Below are positions 8,742 through 17,631 of a stretch of 64,000 nt of DNA, piece by piece. This stretch comes from Marixanthomonas sp002364245 (lineage in GTDB: Bacteria > Bacteroidota > Bacteroidia > Flavobacteriales > Flavobacteriaceae). The notes under the pieces are model-generated. The model was not told the origin of the DNA. It saw nothing but the letters and a program-made list of their open reading frames with translations, and made no database searches. Made by a program: the position numbers and the translations under genes. The DNA lies in NCBI GenBank assembly GCA_963973455.1, contig CAXAZF010000002.1:346749-410748 (forward strand). Direction: 5' to 3'. Positions within the stretch are counted from its first letter, which is position 1. Every line of letters begins with the position of its first letter.

Positions 8742-9620
8742 ATGGCATCATCTTTTGAAAAATATCAAAAACGCAGGTTGATTTCTTCTTACTTTTCAGT
8801 AGTAATAAGTATCTCTCTTGTCTTATTTTTATTGGGATTGTTAGGATTATTGGTGCTAAACACCAAGAAAGTTGCCGATCATTTTAAAGAGCAAATTGCC
8901 TTAACCGTTTATTTAAAAGATACCGCCAAAGAAGTTGAAATTACACAATTAAAACAAAGCTTAGCCTTAGCTGAATACACAAAAACAGCAGAATATATTA
9001 GCAAAGAACAAGCCGCCGAAGCCCATAGCGCAACGATTGGTGAGAATTTTATGGACTTTTTAGGGTACAATCCGCTGCAAAATAGCATTGACGTGTATTT
9101 ATTAGCCGATTATGTATCACCTTCTCAGTTGGAAGAAATTACAGACGAGCTGATGACCAAAGATTTTATCGATGAAGTTGTGTATGATAAACCGCTCATC
9201 GCTTTATTAAATGACAATGTGAAAAAGATCAGTTTTTGGGTGTTAGTAATAAGCGGGATCTTTTTATTTATTGCGGTATTGCTTATTAACAGTTCTATCC
9301 GTCTTTCGGTATATGCCAAACGTTTCACCATTAAAACCATGCAAATGGTAGGTGCTACCAAACGCTTTATTAGACGGCCTTTTGTATGGAAAAGCGTGCG
9401 TTTAGGGATGATTGGCGCCGTATTAGCGTTGTTAGGGATGGGGCTTGTATTGTATTACCTCAACAAAAGCTTCCCCGAATTACAATTATTGGAAGACAAA
9501 CTATTATTGGTCGGTTTATTTGCAGGCGTATTTTTCGTAGGCGTTTTTATTAGTTGGTTAAGCACCTTTTTTGCGACACAGCGATTCTTAAATTTACGCA
9601 CGGACGAATTATATTATTAA
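8742..9620 (+). CDS. ftsX: Cell division ABC-transporter permease FtsX
   Basis: A 292-residue FtsX-type protein: one N-terminal membrane helix (about 19-39), an extracytoplasmic domain to about 160, then three helices (about 163-183, 215-235, 255-278). That is the standard FtsX layout. FtsX works with the ATPase FtsE to activate septal peptidoglycan hydrolases. No ftsE is adjacent, as is common in Bacteroidota. It is first in a run with DUF3098, uppP and truB, an envelope-related grouping, though a promoter-like box separates it from the next gene. Confidence 0.88.
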   Translation: MASSFEKYQKRRLISSYFSVVISISLVLFLLGLLGLLVLNTKKVADHFKEQIALTVYLKDTAKEVEITQLKQSLALAEYTKTAEYISKEQAAEAHSATIGENFMDFLGYNPLQNSIDVYLLADYVSPSQLEEITDELMTKDFIDEVVYDKPLIALLNDNVKKISFWVLVISGIFLFIAVLLINSSIRLSVYAKRFTIKTMQMVGATKRFIRRPFVWKSVRLGMIGAVLALLGMGLVLYYLNKSFPELQLLEDKLLLVGLFAGVFFVGVFISWLSTFFATQRFLNLRTDELYY

Positions 9621-9624
9621 ACCG

Positions 9625-9632
9625 TACCTTTG
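9625..9632 (+). promoter_or_regulatory. -7 box ahead of DUF3098-uppP-truB
   Basis: TACCTTTG matches TAnnTTTG and is followed by the usual GC. It lies just after the ftsX stop and 28 bases before the DUF3098 start, so it could drive the three downstream genes apart from ftsX. Confidence 0.45.
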
Positions 9633-9660
9633 CACCCGAAATTAGGAAACAATTATTAGT

Positions 9661-9921
9661 ATGGGAGAACAAAAAAGAAAAGAAGAAGCCCAAAAACGAT
9701 ATTTTATATTCGAGCGTAAAAACTACCAGTTTATGCTTATTGGTATTGCGTTTATTGCCTTAGGTTTTATTTTAATGGCCGGTGGTGGAAGCGATGATCC
9801 CAATGTGTTTAATCCTGAAATTTACAGCTGGAGACGCATTCGCTTAGCACCTGCTTTAATCCTTATTGGTTTTGGTATTGAGGTGTACGCTATTTTATTG
9901 AATCCTCACAAGAAAAAATAA
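9661..9921 (+). CDS. DUF3098 family small membrane protein
   Basis: An 86-residue protein with a charged N-terminus, two membrane helices (about 23-41 and 59-79) and a GGGSDDPNVFNPEIYSWRRI loop between them. The SDDPNVFNPEIYS-type loop is characteristic of DUF3098, a Bacteroidota family nearly always next to ftsX and uppP. The function is unknown; conserved company with division and lipid-carrier genes suggests an envelope role. Three bases separate it from uppP. Confidence 0.88.
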   Translation: MGEQKRKEEAQKRYFIFERKNYQFMLIGIAFIALGFILMAGGGSDDPNVFNPEIYSWRRIRLAPALILIGFGIEVYAILLNPHKKK

Positions 9922-9924
9922 TCC

Positions 9925-10716
9925 ATGAATAGTTGGGATGCCATTCTCTTGGGTATTATCCAAGGGTTTACCGAATTTTTACCAGTTTCTTCCAGTGGTC
10001 ACCTCGAGTTAGGAAAAGCCATTCTTGGCGATACCATGGTAGCCGAAGAAAGCCTTTTATTTACAGTTGTTTTACACTTTGCAACAGCCTTGAGTACGAT
10101 TGTTGTTTTCAGAAAAGATATAATTGAAATTATAAGTGCTTTGCTGAAATTTCAATGGAATGAAGAAACCCAGTTTATTGTGAAAATTGGAATTTCAATG
10201 CTGCCCGCAGTTATCATCGGGTTGTTATTTGAAGAAGAATTAGAAGCCTTTTTTGGCGGAAGCATCGCTTTTGTTGGTGCTATGCTCATCGTGACTGCGG
10301 TGCTACTTTGGTTGGCAGACCGTGCTAAAAACACTGGTAAACCGGTTACGTTTAAAGATTCGTTTATTATCGGTATTTCGCAAGCTATTGCGATGCTTCC
10401 CGGTATTTCCCGAAGTGGAGCGACGATTTCTACTTCCGTTTTATTAGGAAATGACAAAAGTAAAGCCGCTCGTTTTTCATTCTTAATGGTTGTACCGCTA
10501 ATATTTGGGAAAATCGCTAAAGATGTATTGAGTGGCGACCTATCTTCCGAAAGCACAAATTTTACAACACTTGGACTAGGCTTTGTTGCCGCCTTTATCT
10601 GCGGCCTTATTGCCTGTACGTGGATGATTTCATTGGTAAAAAAGAGCAAACTTCGCTATTTTTCTGTGTATTGTGTAATCGTTGGATTGATAGCCATCAT
10701 CGTAAGTTTTATCTAA
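9925..10716 (+). CDS. uppP: Undecaprenyl-diphosphatase (UppP/BacA)
   Basis: Dephosphorylates undecaprenyl diphosphate to recycle the lipid carrier for peptidoglycan and other surface polymers; integral inner-membrane enzyme. At 263 residues it has normal length. The two catalytic signatures are present: QGFTEFLPVSSSGH (13-26) and PGISRSG (159-165). There are about seven to eight membrane helices. It sits between DUF3098 and truB, and its stop codon directly abuts the truB ATG, so all three are probably cotranscribed. Confidence 0.96.
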   Translation: MNSWDAILLGIIQGFTEFLPVSSSGHLELGKAILGDTMVAEESLLFTVVLHFATALSTIVVFRKDIIEIISALLKFQWNEETQFIVKIGISMLPAVIIGLLFEEELEAFFGGSIAFVGAMLIVTAVLLWLADRAKNTGKPVTFKDSFIIGISQAIAMLPGISRSGATISTSVLLGNDKSKAARFSFLMVVPLIFGKIAKDVLSGDLSSESTNFTTLGLGFVAAFICGLIACTWMISLVKKSKLRYFSVYCVIVGLIAIIVSFI

Positions 10717-11415
10717 ATGACCGAACAAGATTTTAAAGACGGACAAGTACTTTTAATAGACAAGCCGCTTAACTGGACTTCCTTTCAAGTGGTTAACAAA
10801 GTACGTTGGCTTATTAAACAACGCTTTGGTTTAAAGAATATAAAAGTAGGCCACGCCGGCACATTAGATCCTTTGGCAACTGGACTGCTTATACTTTGTA
10901 CCGGAAAGTTTACCAAAAAGATTGAAACCTTTCAAGCGCAAGAAAAAGAATACACTGGAACCTTTACATTAGGAGCTACAACGCCTAGTTACGATTTGGA
11001 AACTGAAATTGATCAAACGTTTGATATTTCAGAAATCACTTCGGAAGAAATTAATAAAGCTACCGAGCAATTTACAGGGGAAATTCAACAGCAACCACCA
11101 GTTTTTTCAGCATTGAAGAAAGAAGGAAAACGCTTGTACGAGTATGCCCGAGCGGGTGAAAAAGTTGACATTCCTACACGAACGGTGCATCTTTCAGCAT
11201 TTGAAATTACGCGAATTGAACTTCCTGAAGTAGATTTTAGAGTCGCTTGCAGCAAAGGAACCTACATACGATCATTAGCAAACGATTTTGGAAAAGCATT
11301 GAATAACGGAGCACATCTTTCAGCTTTACGACGCACAAAAATCGGTGACTTTTCCGTAAAAAATGCTATTACGATTGAAGCTTTTGAACATTCTCTACAA
11401 AACCCTACATCTTAA
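10717..11415 (+). CDS. truB: tRNA pseudouridine-55 synthase TruB
   Basis: Makes pseudouridine 55 in the T-loop of tRNAs. The catalytic aspartate is Asp51 in GHAGTLDPLATGLL (45-58); KEYTG, QQPPVFSALK and the RTV/CSKGTYIRSLA motifs follow in the correct order. The 232 residues are short because there is no C-terminal PUA-like extension, as in many Bacteroidota. The ATG immediately follows the uppP stop codon, so translation is probably coupled. Confidence 0.96.
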   Translation: MTEQDFKDGQVLLIDKPLNWTSFQVVNKVRWLIKQRFGLKNIKVGHAGTLDPLATGLLILCTGKFTKKIETFQAQEKEYTGTFTLGATTPSYDLETEIDQTFDISEITSEEINKATEQFTGEIQQQPPVFSALKKEGKRLYEYARAGEKVDIPTRTVHLSAFEITRIELPEVDFRVACSKGTYIRSLANDFGKALNNGAHLSALRRTKIGDFSVKNAITIEAFEHSLQNPTS

Positions 11416-11472
11416 TAATCTATTAATTACCAAGTGGTTTTGCATTATTTTACGTAATTTTTCCCCGAAGTA

Positions 11473-12189
11473 ATGAACCTTAACTACTCATACCGATCCC
11501 TACTCGTAACTTCCCTTCTATTTGGGATACTTTTTCTATTGCTGTATAGCATCAAGCTAGGCAATGTAAAAAAAGTGGAGGAACCTGTTTATGATATAGA
11601 ATATGCAGAATTAGAAGAATTACTTCCCAAAGAACAAGAATTAGCGAAAGTATCTTCAGAGCAGGTTGCTATAGAAACCAACCGTGCGTACAATGAAGCG
11701 GAGAAGTTAGTTGCTGAAATGAGCCAAGAAGAATTTGAAACTTCTGAAGAAATGCAAAAAAAAATGGCCGAAATAGATGCGGCTATTGAAAATTCAAATG
11801 CTTCTACGAATGGAAATGGTTTGCGTGCAGCGAAAAAAACTTCAGAAAAAAATAAAAAAACAAGTACAAGTAAAGCAAAAGAAAATTCAGGTAAAAAATC
11901 TGCCAACCGGAATACAACCATTAGTTATCGATTGATAAACCGAAACGACTTAGACTTACCCAACCCGGTTTATACTTGTGAAGGTAACGGTAAAGTGGTC
12001 ATTAACATTGTAGTAGATTCTTTAGGGAAAGTTATTAAAACTTCATATAGTGAAAGTGCTTCTACTACTGCAAATGGTTGCTTGATTGATAGCGCAATGG
12101 AATATGCAAAACAAGCTCGCTTTACCACAAAAGCCAGTAAAAAAAGGCAATTAGGAACCATTACTTACAATTTTCCTGGACAGTATTAA
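11473..12189 (+). CDS. TonB-like protein with C-terminal TonB fold
   Basis: A 238-residue protein with a short cytoplasmic start, one membrane anchor (about 9-28), a long charged Glu/Lys/Ser linker (30-150, with a Lys-rich patch at 120-145) and a C-terminal domain. In that domain GNGKVVINIVVDSLGKVI and the late ARFT segment match the TonB C-terminal fold. The layout is that of an energy transducer coupling the inner membrane to TonB-dependent receptors. No exbB/exbD lies alongside. Which receptor it serves is unknown; the thiamine receptor at 22-24 kb is one possibility. Confidence 0.65.
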   Translation: MNLNYSYRSLLVTSLLFGILFLLLYSIKLGNVKKVEEPVYDIEYAELEELLPKEQELAKVSSEQVAIETNRAYNEAEKLVAEMSQEEFETSEEMQKKMAEIDAAIENSNASTNGNGLRAAKKTSEKNKKTSTSKAKENSGKKSANRNTTISYRLINRNDLDLPNPVYTCEGNGKVVINIVVDSLGKVIKTSYSESASTTANGCLIDSAMEYAKQARFTTKASKKRQLGTITYNFPGQY

Positions 12190-12230
12190 TTTGTTTTAAA
12201 TCTTAGTACCTTACCCTAAAATTTCTTGTT

Positions 12231-12809
12231 ATGACAAAACAACGCTGTGCTTGGTGTGGAGTTGACCCACTATATGTAGCCTATCACGATACGGAATGGG
12301 GAGTGCCCGTGCATGACGATAAAACCCTCTTTGAGTTTTTATTGTTAGAAACCTTTCAAGCAGGATTAAGTTGGATCACCATTTTACGGAAGCGAGAAAA
12401 TTTCAGAAAAGCATTTGATGCGTTTGATTATAAAAAAATAGCAAAATACGATCAGCAAAAAATCGATTCATTATTGGAAAATGCTGGTATTATCAGGAAT
12501 AAACTGAAGGTAAAATCGGCTGTAACCAATGCGCAAGCTTTTATAAAAGTGCAAGAAGAATTTGGAAGCTTCAGCAAGTATATCTGGGCGTTTGTAGATG
12601 GGAAACCTATTCAGAATGAATTAAAATCGTTTGAAGGAGCACCCGCAAATACACCTTTAAGTGACACCATAAGTAAGGACCTCAAGAAAAGAGGGTTCAA
12701 ATTTGTAGGTTCTACCGTAGTGTATGCACATATGCAAGCAACAGGTATGGTTAATGACCATGTTGCCTCATGCTTTCGTTACGAAGAAATTAAAAAAGGA
12801 CTCTATTAA
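12231..12809 (+). CDS. tag: DNA-3-methyladenine glycosylase I
   Basis: Excises 3-methyladenine from alkylated DNA (base excision repair). At 192 residues it has Tag length. The zinc ligands are visible: Cys6 and His19 at the start, and the C-terminal His177 and Cys181 (HVASC). The catalytic-site stretch LLLETFQAGLSW (37-48) includes Glu40. The stop codon overlaps the stop of the convergent gene by four bases. Confidence 0.94.
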   Translation: MTKQRCAWCGVDPLYVAYHDTEWGVPVHDDKTLFEFLLLETFQAGLSWITILRKRENFRKAFDAFDYKKIAKYDQQKIDSLLENAGIIRNKLKVKSAVTNAQAFIKVQEEFGSFSKYIWAFVDGKPIQNELKSFEGAPANTPLSDTISKDLKKRGFKFVGSTVVYAHMQATGMVNDHVASCFRYEEIKKGLY

Positions 12810-13159
12810 TTAGTTCCAGAGTACGATATATACTTATTCTCACTCGTATATAAATCTAAAGCTTTCAATGTTTGGCTATATCGATACTTTAAGGTAGCAT
12901 CAGTTGGCTTCTCAATAGCAAATAGCTTTTCAAACCATTTTTTAGCAGCACCATAATTATTTTTAAAATAATGGGCATTTGCTAATTTTTTATAGATAAA
13001 AGGAGTGCCGTAGCCTTCTTTTACTACTTGTTCATACACTTTTACAACATCAACATCTTTATTGACATCAATAGTTTTTTCAGTAGAACTACTTTGTGCC
13101 GTTACTGTGAATGAAAAACAAAATAACAACAGAAACAGAGCGAGGGGAAATCGTTTCAT
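12806..13159 (-). CDS. Small exported TPR protein (resembles the N-terminus of TPR-OmpA proteins)
   Basis: A 117-residue protein with a clear signal peptide (cleavage near TAQ-SS, about residue 22) and about two TPR units (VYEQVVKEGYGTPFIYKKLANAHY, then FKNNYGAAKKWFEKLF and YRYSQTLKAL). The sequence looks like the first 110 residues of the much longer flavobacterial TPR-PD40-OmpA envelope proteins, but the frame ends where those continue. It may be a standalone small adaptor or a truncated relic. The 3' end overlaps the tag stop. Confidence 0.65.
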   Translation of the reverse strand: MKRFPLALFLLLFCFSFTVTAQSSSTEKTIDVNKDVDVVKVYEQVVKEGYGTPFIYKKLANAHYFKNNYGAAKKWFEKLFAIEKPTDATLKYRYSQTLKALDLYTSENKYISYSGTN

Positions 13160-13263
13160 AATTTGGGGTGTAAGAAATTACTTTGTCAAATATGTTATTT
13201 ACTTGATTAAAAAGCAAATATATTCGACAAAATACAGGTTTATTATTGTTAGGGTGTAAAGAA

Positions 13264-13300
13264 AACAAAAACAACTGCAAATTATTGCAGTTGTTTTGTT
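13264..13300 (-). terminator. Terminator of the peptidylarginine-deiminase-like gene
   Basis: Stem AACAACTGCAA/TTGCAGTTGTT with a short loop. On the minus strand it is followed by a T-rich tract, 30 bases after the stop of the 13332-15071 gene. Confidence 0.8.
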
Positions 13301-13331
13301 AAAGTATTTCTAATTTAAAGTAGCTTATTTA

Positions 13332-15071
13332 CTACAACTTAAGCACTTTTTTATTTACTTGCCCAAACCGTCCTTCAAAAGTTACAAACAAGGTTCCTTT
13401 CCAACTCGCATTCAATTTTAAGTTTATGGTTCCGTTGGCATCTGTAATAGTTGTACTGTATAGTTGTTGACCTAAAATATTGTAAACTGACATTTCTACT
13501 GGGCCTTCTATAGCATTTAGGTTAAAGTTAACTTCATCTGTAGCTGGGTTAGGGTAAGCACCTGAAATATTGTTCTCTGCCCATTCTTCAGTAGATAGCG
13601 TTGCGGTATCGATTGTCCAATATCCTTCTGGCGCTACAATAGGTCTATTTAAAGTTTTTCCTGAATTTGCTTCTGCGTGAATGTAATACTCAATATCTAT
13701 GTCTTCTGAAGGAAGGGAAAGACTTGTTGTCCAATTATCATCGCTGCTTAAGGTCATAGGCACATTTGTGTAATCTGTTGCGCCTACTTCTCTCCAATAA
13801 AGGTCAGCAGAACTAATACCAGAATTATGCTTTATCATAGCATTTATATCTAAGGTACTTCCTGCTTGTGCTTCTTCTATAGGGTTGTGAACAATCCAAA
13901 GTGGATTTTCCACACCAATGGTATGCGAAATACAATGTATCGCTCCCAATAAAGAGATTAGGTTCTCCCCCGGATTATCTACATCTATAGGTACAATGTT
14001 ATATCCTGGCAACAGTTCTTCCAGATAATCTAAAGCTGGTTGATCTACTTCCGGTCGATATGTAGGCACCATTACCGTTTTATTTACAAAAATCATATTA
14101 CTGTATGTTCTATAGCTTCCCCCTGTGTCAGGGTACGCACCAGATGGACTTGGCGGGGCTGGAATCCATTTTATTTTATAGGGTGTCCCAAAAGGTGATT
14201 GAAAATTATTCAATACATAATCAATATTTTCTTCAATCTGGGGACCATCGGCAACTCCTTCGGGATATTCACTTACTAGTATGGTTTCTTCATCCAATAA
14301 TTTCATGTGCATATCGATATGGTGGATTCCATCATATGGAAGGGTTTCCATCTTTATATAATTCTCTATCCCCATGTAATCAAACATGATATCGTCAATT
14401 TCACTTTCAGTTTTTGAAGATACCCCATATGGATTACCAGGAGCGTTTTCATTTAACACTAACTCTGAAGCAAAAGCATTTCCCATGCCATCACTCATAT
14501 AATTACCTCCCGTATTCACTAAATCGTTGGTACCCGATGTTGTCGTATAAATAGGAAGCCCCAATAAATTGGCATGAGCTGTTGGTATCACATCATCGTT
14601 AGGTCTCGGGCGGTTGTAGATCCAATCTACAATGGCACGTTCGCCCACCTCGTTACTGTAAATAGTGTTTCCGCCATAATCACGAATCCAAATACTATCA
14701 AATTGTTCGTTTAAAAAGATAACGTTTGTTAAATCTACTCCTTCAGATTGTAAATAGGATTCTACCGAAGCCTGATTAGTAGTGGTAATAACAACTTTAC
14801 ACTCTTCAACCCCTGCTTCAACAATTTGCCTTAAAATATTCGGAAAGCTTGGGTCCCAACTTACCACTAAATATTCTACTTCTTCCCATTCTGCAGCAGC
14901 ACGGACCGGAGTACTGGGTGGTGGAGTTATTCTATTAGATGTAAACTGATAGTCCGATATTACTTCTTTCTCTGTTTCGGTTAACCTTTTTGGCAATGGC
15001 TTTTGCTGCGAGAATGCAACGTTAGCGAAAAAAATAGTAAGTAATAAAAAGTTGAAGTACTGGTTTTTCAT
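13332..15071 (-). CDS. Secreted peptidylarginine-deiminase-like enzyme (PPAD type) with T9SS sorting domain
   Basis: 579 residues: signal peptide (1-21), guanidino-modifying-enzyme domain (about 55-385), an Ig-like segment (about 390-490) and a Por/T9SS C-terminal domain (about 500-579, AYPNPATDEVNF onward, ending KVLKL). Catalytic residues: Asp131 in WIRDYG, His251 and Asp253 in HHID, Cys380 in GAIHCISH. NRPRP (153-157) carries two Arg spaced R-x-R at 154 and 156, matching the arginine pair that Porphyromonas gingivalis PPAD uses to bind the C-terminal carboxylate of its peptide. Agmatine deiminases lack these. So a citrullinating exoenzyme on peptides with C-terminal Arg is the best guess, by inference; annotation pipelines would call it agmatine deiminase family. 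Confidence 0.85.
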   Translation of the reverse strand: MKNQYFNFLLLTIFFANVAFSQQKPLPKRLTETEKEVISDYQFTSNRITPPPSTPVRAAAEWEEVEYLVVSWDPSFPNILRQIVEAGVEECKVVITTTNQASVESYLQSEGVDLTNVIFLNEQFDSIWIRDYGGNTIYSNEVGERAIVDWIYNRPRPNDDVIPTAHANLLGLPIYTTTSGTNDLVNTGGNYMSDGMGNAFASELVLNENAPGNPYGVSSKTESEIDDIMFDYMGIENYIKMETLPYDGIHHIDMHMKLLDEETILVSEYPEGVADGPQIEENIDYVLNNFQSPFGTPYKIKWIPAPPSPSGAYPDTGGSYRTYSNMIFVNKTVMVPTYRPEVDQPALDYLEELLPGYNIVPIDVDNPGENLISLLGAIHCISHTIGVENPLWIVHNPIEEAQAGSTLDINAMIKHNSGISSADLYWREVGATDYTNVPMTLSSDDNWTTSLSLPSEDIDIEYYIHAEANSGKTLNRPIVAPEGYWTIDTATLSTEEWAENNISGAYPNPATDEVNFNLNAIEGPVEMSVYNILGQQLYSTTITDANGTINLKLNASWKGTLFVTFEGRFGQVNKKVLKL

Positions 15072-15134
15072 AATATATAATTAATAACACGAAGATACTT
15101 TTTTAAAACATAAGAATAAAACAGCCATAACCCT

Positions 15135-15776
15135 TTAACAATTAAGGTATTGTATAAATTCTTTTCTGGAAATTTCTTCAGCGCCTAAGCGCTCTAAGTG
15201 TTGTGTGTAAACTTGACAGTCAATTAATTTGTAGTTTTTTTCTTTTAGAAATTGAACTAAATAATAAAATCCGACTTTTGAGGCATCGCTCACTTTTGTA
15301 AACATACTTTCGCCACAAAATACCTTTTTTTCAGGTAAATCAATTCCGTAAAGCCCACCAACCAATTCATCCTGTTGCCAAACCTCAACCGAAACCGCAT
15401 GGCCTTTTTGATGAAGATCAATGTATGCTTTTTCCATTTCTGAAGTAATCCACGTACCCGCTTGACCCTCTCGTTTTATAGCCGCGCAATTTTCAATAAC
15501 TTCGGAAAAAGACGTATTGAATGTTATCCTGAATTTTTCTGAACTAATGGCTTTTCTGAAACTTTTTGAAACCCTTAAATGCTTTGGAAACAAAACCATT
15601 CTCGGATCTGGACTCCACCATAATATAGGTTGTCCCGTTGAGTACCAAGGAAAAATCCCCGATTGATACGCCAACAGCAACCGTTCTGAAGAGAGGTCAC
15701 CACCAACAGCCAGCAAACCATCTTCCGAAGCATCGGTTACGGGTGGAAACCATAAAGATTTAGTTAAAAAGTGCAT
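15135..15776 (-). CDS. aat: Leucyl/phenylalanyl-tRNA-protein transferase
   Basis: Adds Leu or Phe from aminoacyl-tRNA to N-terminal Arg or Lys of proteins, marking them for ClpAP/ClpS degradation (N-end rule). At 213 residues it has normal length. Typical motifs are present: YQSGIFPWYS (34-43), WWSPDPRMVLFP and GEGQAGTW-like REGQAGTWI, then the GGLYGI and GESMF stretches. Its start is 34 bases after the stop of the minus-strand permease gene, and both may share a transcript. Confidence 0.95.
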   Translation of the reverse strand: MHFLTKSLWFPPVTDASEDGLLAVGGDLSSERLLLAYQSGIFPWYSTGQPILWWSPDPRMVLFPKHLRVSKSFRKAISSEKFRITFNTSFSEVIENCAAIKREGQAGTWITSEMEKAYIDLHQKGHAVSVEVWQQDELVGGLYGIDLPEKKVFCGESMFTKVSDASKVGFYYLVQFLKEKNYKLIDCQVYTQHLERLGAEEISRKEFIQYLNC

Positions 15777-15810
15777 ATCACGTTTTAATTACTGTTTCAA
15801 AAAAATAAGT

Positions 15811-17190
15811 TTACCATAAAAGTAGTCCTGTAATGTAGATAATGACACCAGCAACCATCATGAGTAAAGTGTACGGTAAGATTTCACGGGCTTTTAAACG
15901 GGTAATGGCCAGCAAAGGCAACGCCCAAAAGGGTTGTAACATATTGGTTATTTGATCTCCATAGGCCAATGCCATAATCATTTTTGGTAAGGGCACTCCA
16001 AGTTTTAAAGCCGATTCTACCACGATTGGTCCCTGTACAGCCCATTGTCCACCACCACTGGGAACAAATATATTGACCAACCCAGCACTGAAAAAAGTGA
16101 AAATAGGAAGTGTGGTTGTTGTAGCGATCGACACAAAGAAATCTGAAATCAATACAATCATCCCGCTATCGCGCATGATACCCATAATACCAAAATATAA
16201 CGGAAATTGAATTAAAATCCCCGAAGCGTCTGAAATGGCTTCACCCAAGGCTTTTAAAAAATTTGAAAAGGTACCGTGTAAAATTAACCCCAATCCCAAC
16301 ATAAAAAAATTAAGTAAATTAGGGCTGATTGCTAAGTTTTTTATGGCATCAAAATACTGATAAAATAGTGCGATTAAAATGAGCACCCCAAAACCAATTC
16401 CAACTATTTTTGAATGGTTAATGCGCTCAGCACCTTGTAAATCTTCAGGTTTTTCAGCTTCATTTCCTTTATACACCGGCAACTGCACATAACTACTTTT
16501 AGTATTTTTTCCTATAAAATATAGCACTAGTGGAATTACTACCAACAACACCCCAAATAACACTAAATTGAAACCACTAAAAATAGTATCTTGAAATGTA
16601 ATTAGTTCTGGTAACTGACTTGCCAAAGCTGGATTGCCAACACCTGACATTAAACTGCTTAGATGCCCAGCTTCTGACACTTTTAAAGGTGCCGAACCAC
16701 TTATACCTCCGTGCCAGACCATTAAGCCCACATAACCTGCCGCGCCAATTAGTGGATAATTTATTTTAAAGTTTCGGGCTTGGGCGGCTTCGGCTACTTT
16801 ACGAGCCATAATCGCTCCAAAAATTAATCCCAACCCCCAATTAAAAAAAGAGACCAACATCGTGCTGATACAAACCAACAAAACTGCGTTTGAAGTATTG
16901 GTAACCAAATTCGTGAGTTTGGTTATCAAGTTATTCATCGGTTTACTAAGCACTAAAATATGCCCTAACACCAATATGAGCATCATTTGGTATCCAAATA
17001 CCAAAAGAGCGTTGTTCCAAATACCACTTTCCCAATAGGAAAGTATTGTTAATAAATGTGGTTCGTTATTAGGCGCTTCGGTTAAAAAGAATGCCATAAG
17101 CATGGTTATCACCGTTAAAATAACTGCAATGGCAAACGGTGAAGGTAAAAACCGTTTAAAAATATTCTCAATGGTTTGAGTAATGTTCAT
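15811..17190 (-). CDS. Short-chain fatty acid transporter, AtoE family
   Basis: A 459-residue polytopic membrane protein with about 11-12 helices. It shows the start of the AtoE/ScfA family (IFKRFLPSPFAIAVILT), WGLGLIFGAIMAR, the GISGSAPLKV motif and the VPSGGGQWAVQGP motif. These mark it as a short-chain fatty acid (acetoacetate, butyrate) permease family protein. The exact substrate cannot be read from sequence, and no thiolase or CoA-transferase gene is adjacent. Confidence 0.9.
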   Translation of the reverse strand: MNITQTIENIFKRFLPSPFAIAVILTVITMLMAFFLTEAPNNEPHLLTILSYWESGIWNNALLVFGYQMMLILVLGHILVLSKPMNNLITKLTNLVTNTSNAVLLVCISTMLVSFFNWGLGLIFGAIMARKVAEAAQARNFKINYPLIGAAGYVGLMVWHGGISGSAPLKVSEAGHLSSLMSGVGNPALASQLPELITFQDTIFSGFNLVLFGVLLVVIPLVLYFIGKNTKSSYVQLPVYKGNEAEKPEDLQGAERINHSKIVGIGFGVLILIALFYQYFDAIKNLAISPNLLNFFMLGLGLILHGTFSNFLKALGEAISDASGILIQFPLYFGIMGIMRDSGMIVLISDFFVSIATTTTLPIFTFFSAGLVNIFVPSGGGQWAVQGPIVVESALKLGVPLPKMIMALAYGDQITNMLQPFWALPLLAITRLKAREILPYTLLMMVAGVIIYITGLLLW

Positions 17191-17252
17191 AACCCAAAAA
17201 TAGAAAAAAGCCCGAATCTTAATTGATACAACACGTAAGATTCATTTAAAAA

Positions 17253-17576
17253 ATGTTAGTTTTAAATGTTTATATGAAAAGAGATTATATTTTAAAAAAA
17301 TTAAAGGAGTTTATCATAAGAGAAAGATGGGACTATAACTTTGAAATTAAAGAAAGTACTTCTATCCAAGATGATTTGAAAATTTACGGAGACGATGCTA
17401 GTGAGTTTTTGACCAAATTTTGTGATGAGTTTTCTGTTAAACCCAATGGCTTTAAATTTGATGATTACTTTGCACCAGAACCTAGTTGGACAGATATTTT
17501 CACAAAAAAGAAAAAATATAAAAGTTTCACAGTTCTAAATTTAATAAAAGCGGCTAAACAAGGCACACTAACATAA
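17253..17576 (+). CDS. DUF1493 family small protein (acyl-carrier-like fold)
   Basis: A 107-residue protein; a second ATG at 17274 gives a 100-residue form starting MKRDYI, which may be the real start because the first seven residues are unusual for the family. Signature: TSIQDDLKIYGDDASEFLTKFCDEF followed by FKFDDYFAPEPSW, typical of DUF1493. The family is predicted to be acyl-carrier-like. The serine that carries phosphopantetheine in real carriers is not evident in YGDDA, so it probably does not act as a carrier. Codon use is AT-richer than its neighbours. Function unknown. Confidence 0.75.
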   Translation: MLVLNVYMKRDYILKKLKEFIIRERWDYNFEIKESTSIQDDLKIYGDDASEFLTKFCDEFSVKPNGFKFDDYFAPEPSWTDIFTKKKKYKSFTVLNLIKAAKQGTLT

Positions 17577-17578
17577 AA

Positions 17579-17606
17579 AAACAGCCCCGAAATCCCGAAG
17601 CTGTTT
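17579..17606. terminator. Terminator between DUF1493 and DUF3127 genes
   Basis: Stem AAACAGC/GCTGTTT around a CCCGAAATCCCGAA loop, with A-run before and T-rich sequence after. The genes converge here. Confidence 0.7.
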
Positions 17607-17631
17607 ATAATTTTTCTTATAAGTCTTTCAA

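Noticed and set aside
10152..10649. 165-codon frame antisense to uppP
   Set aside because: No recognised features; uppP is well supported on the plus strand.
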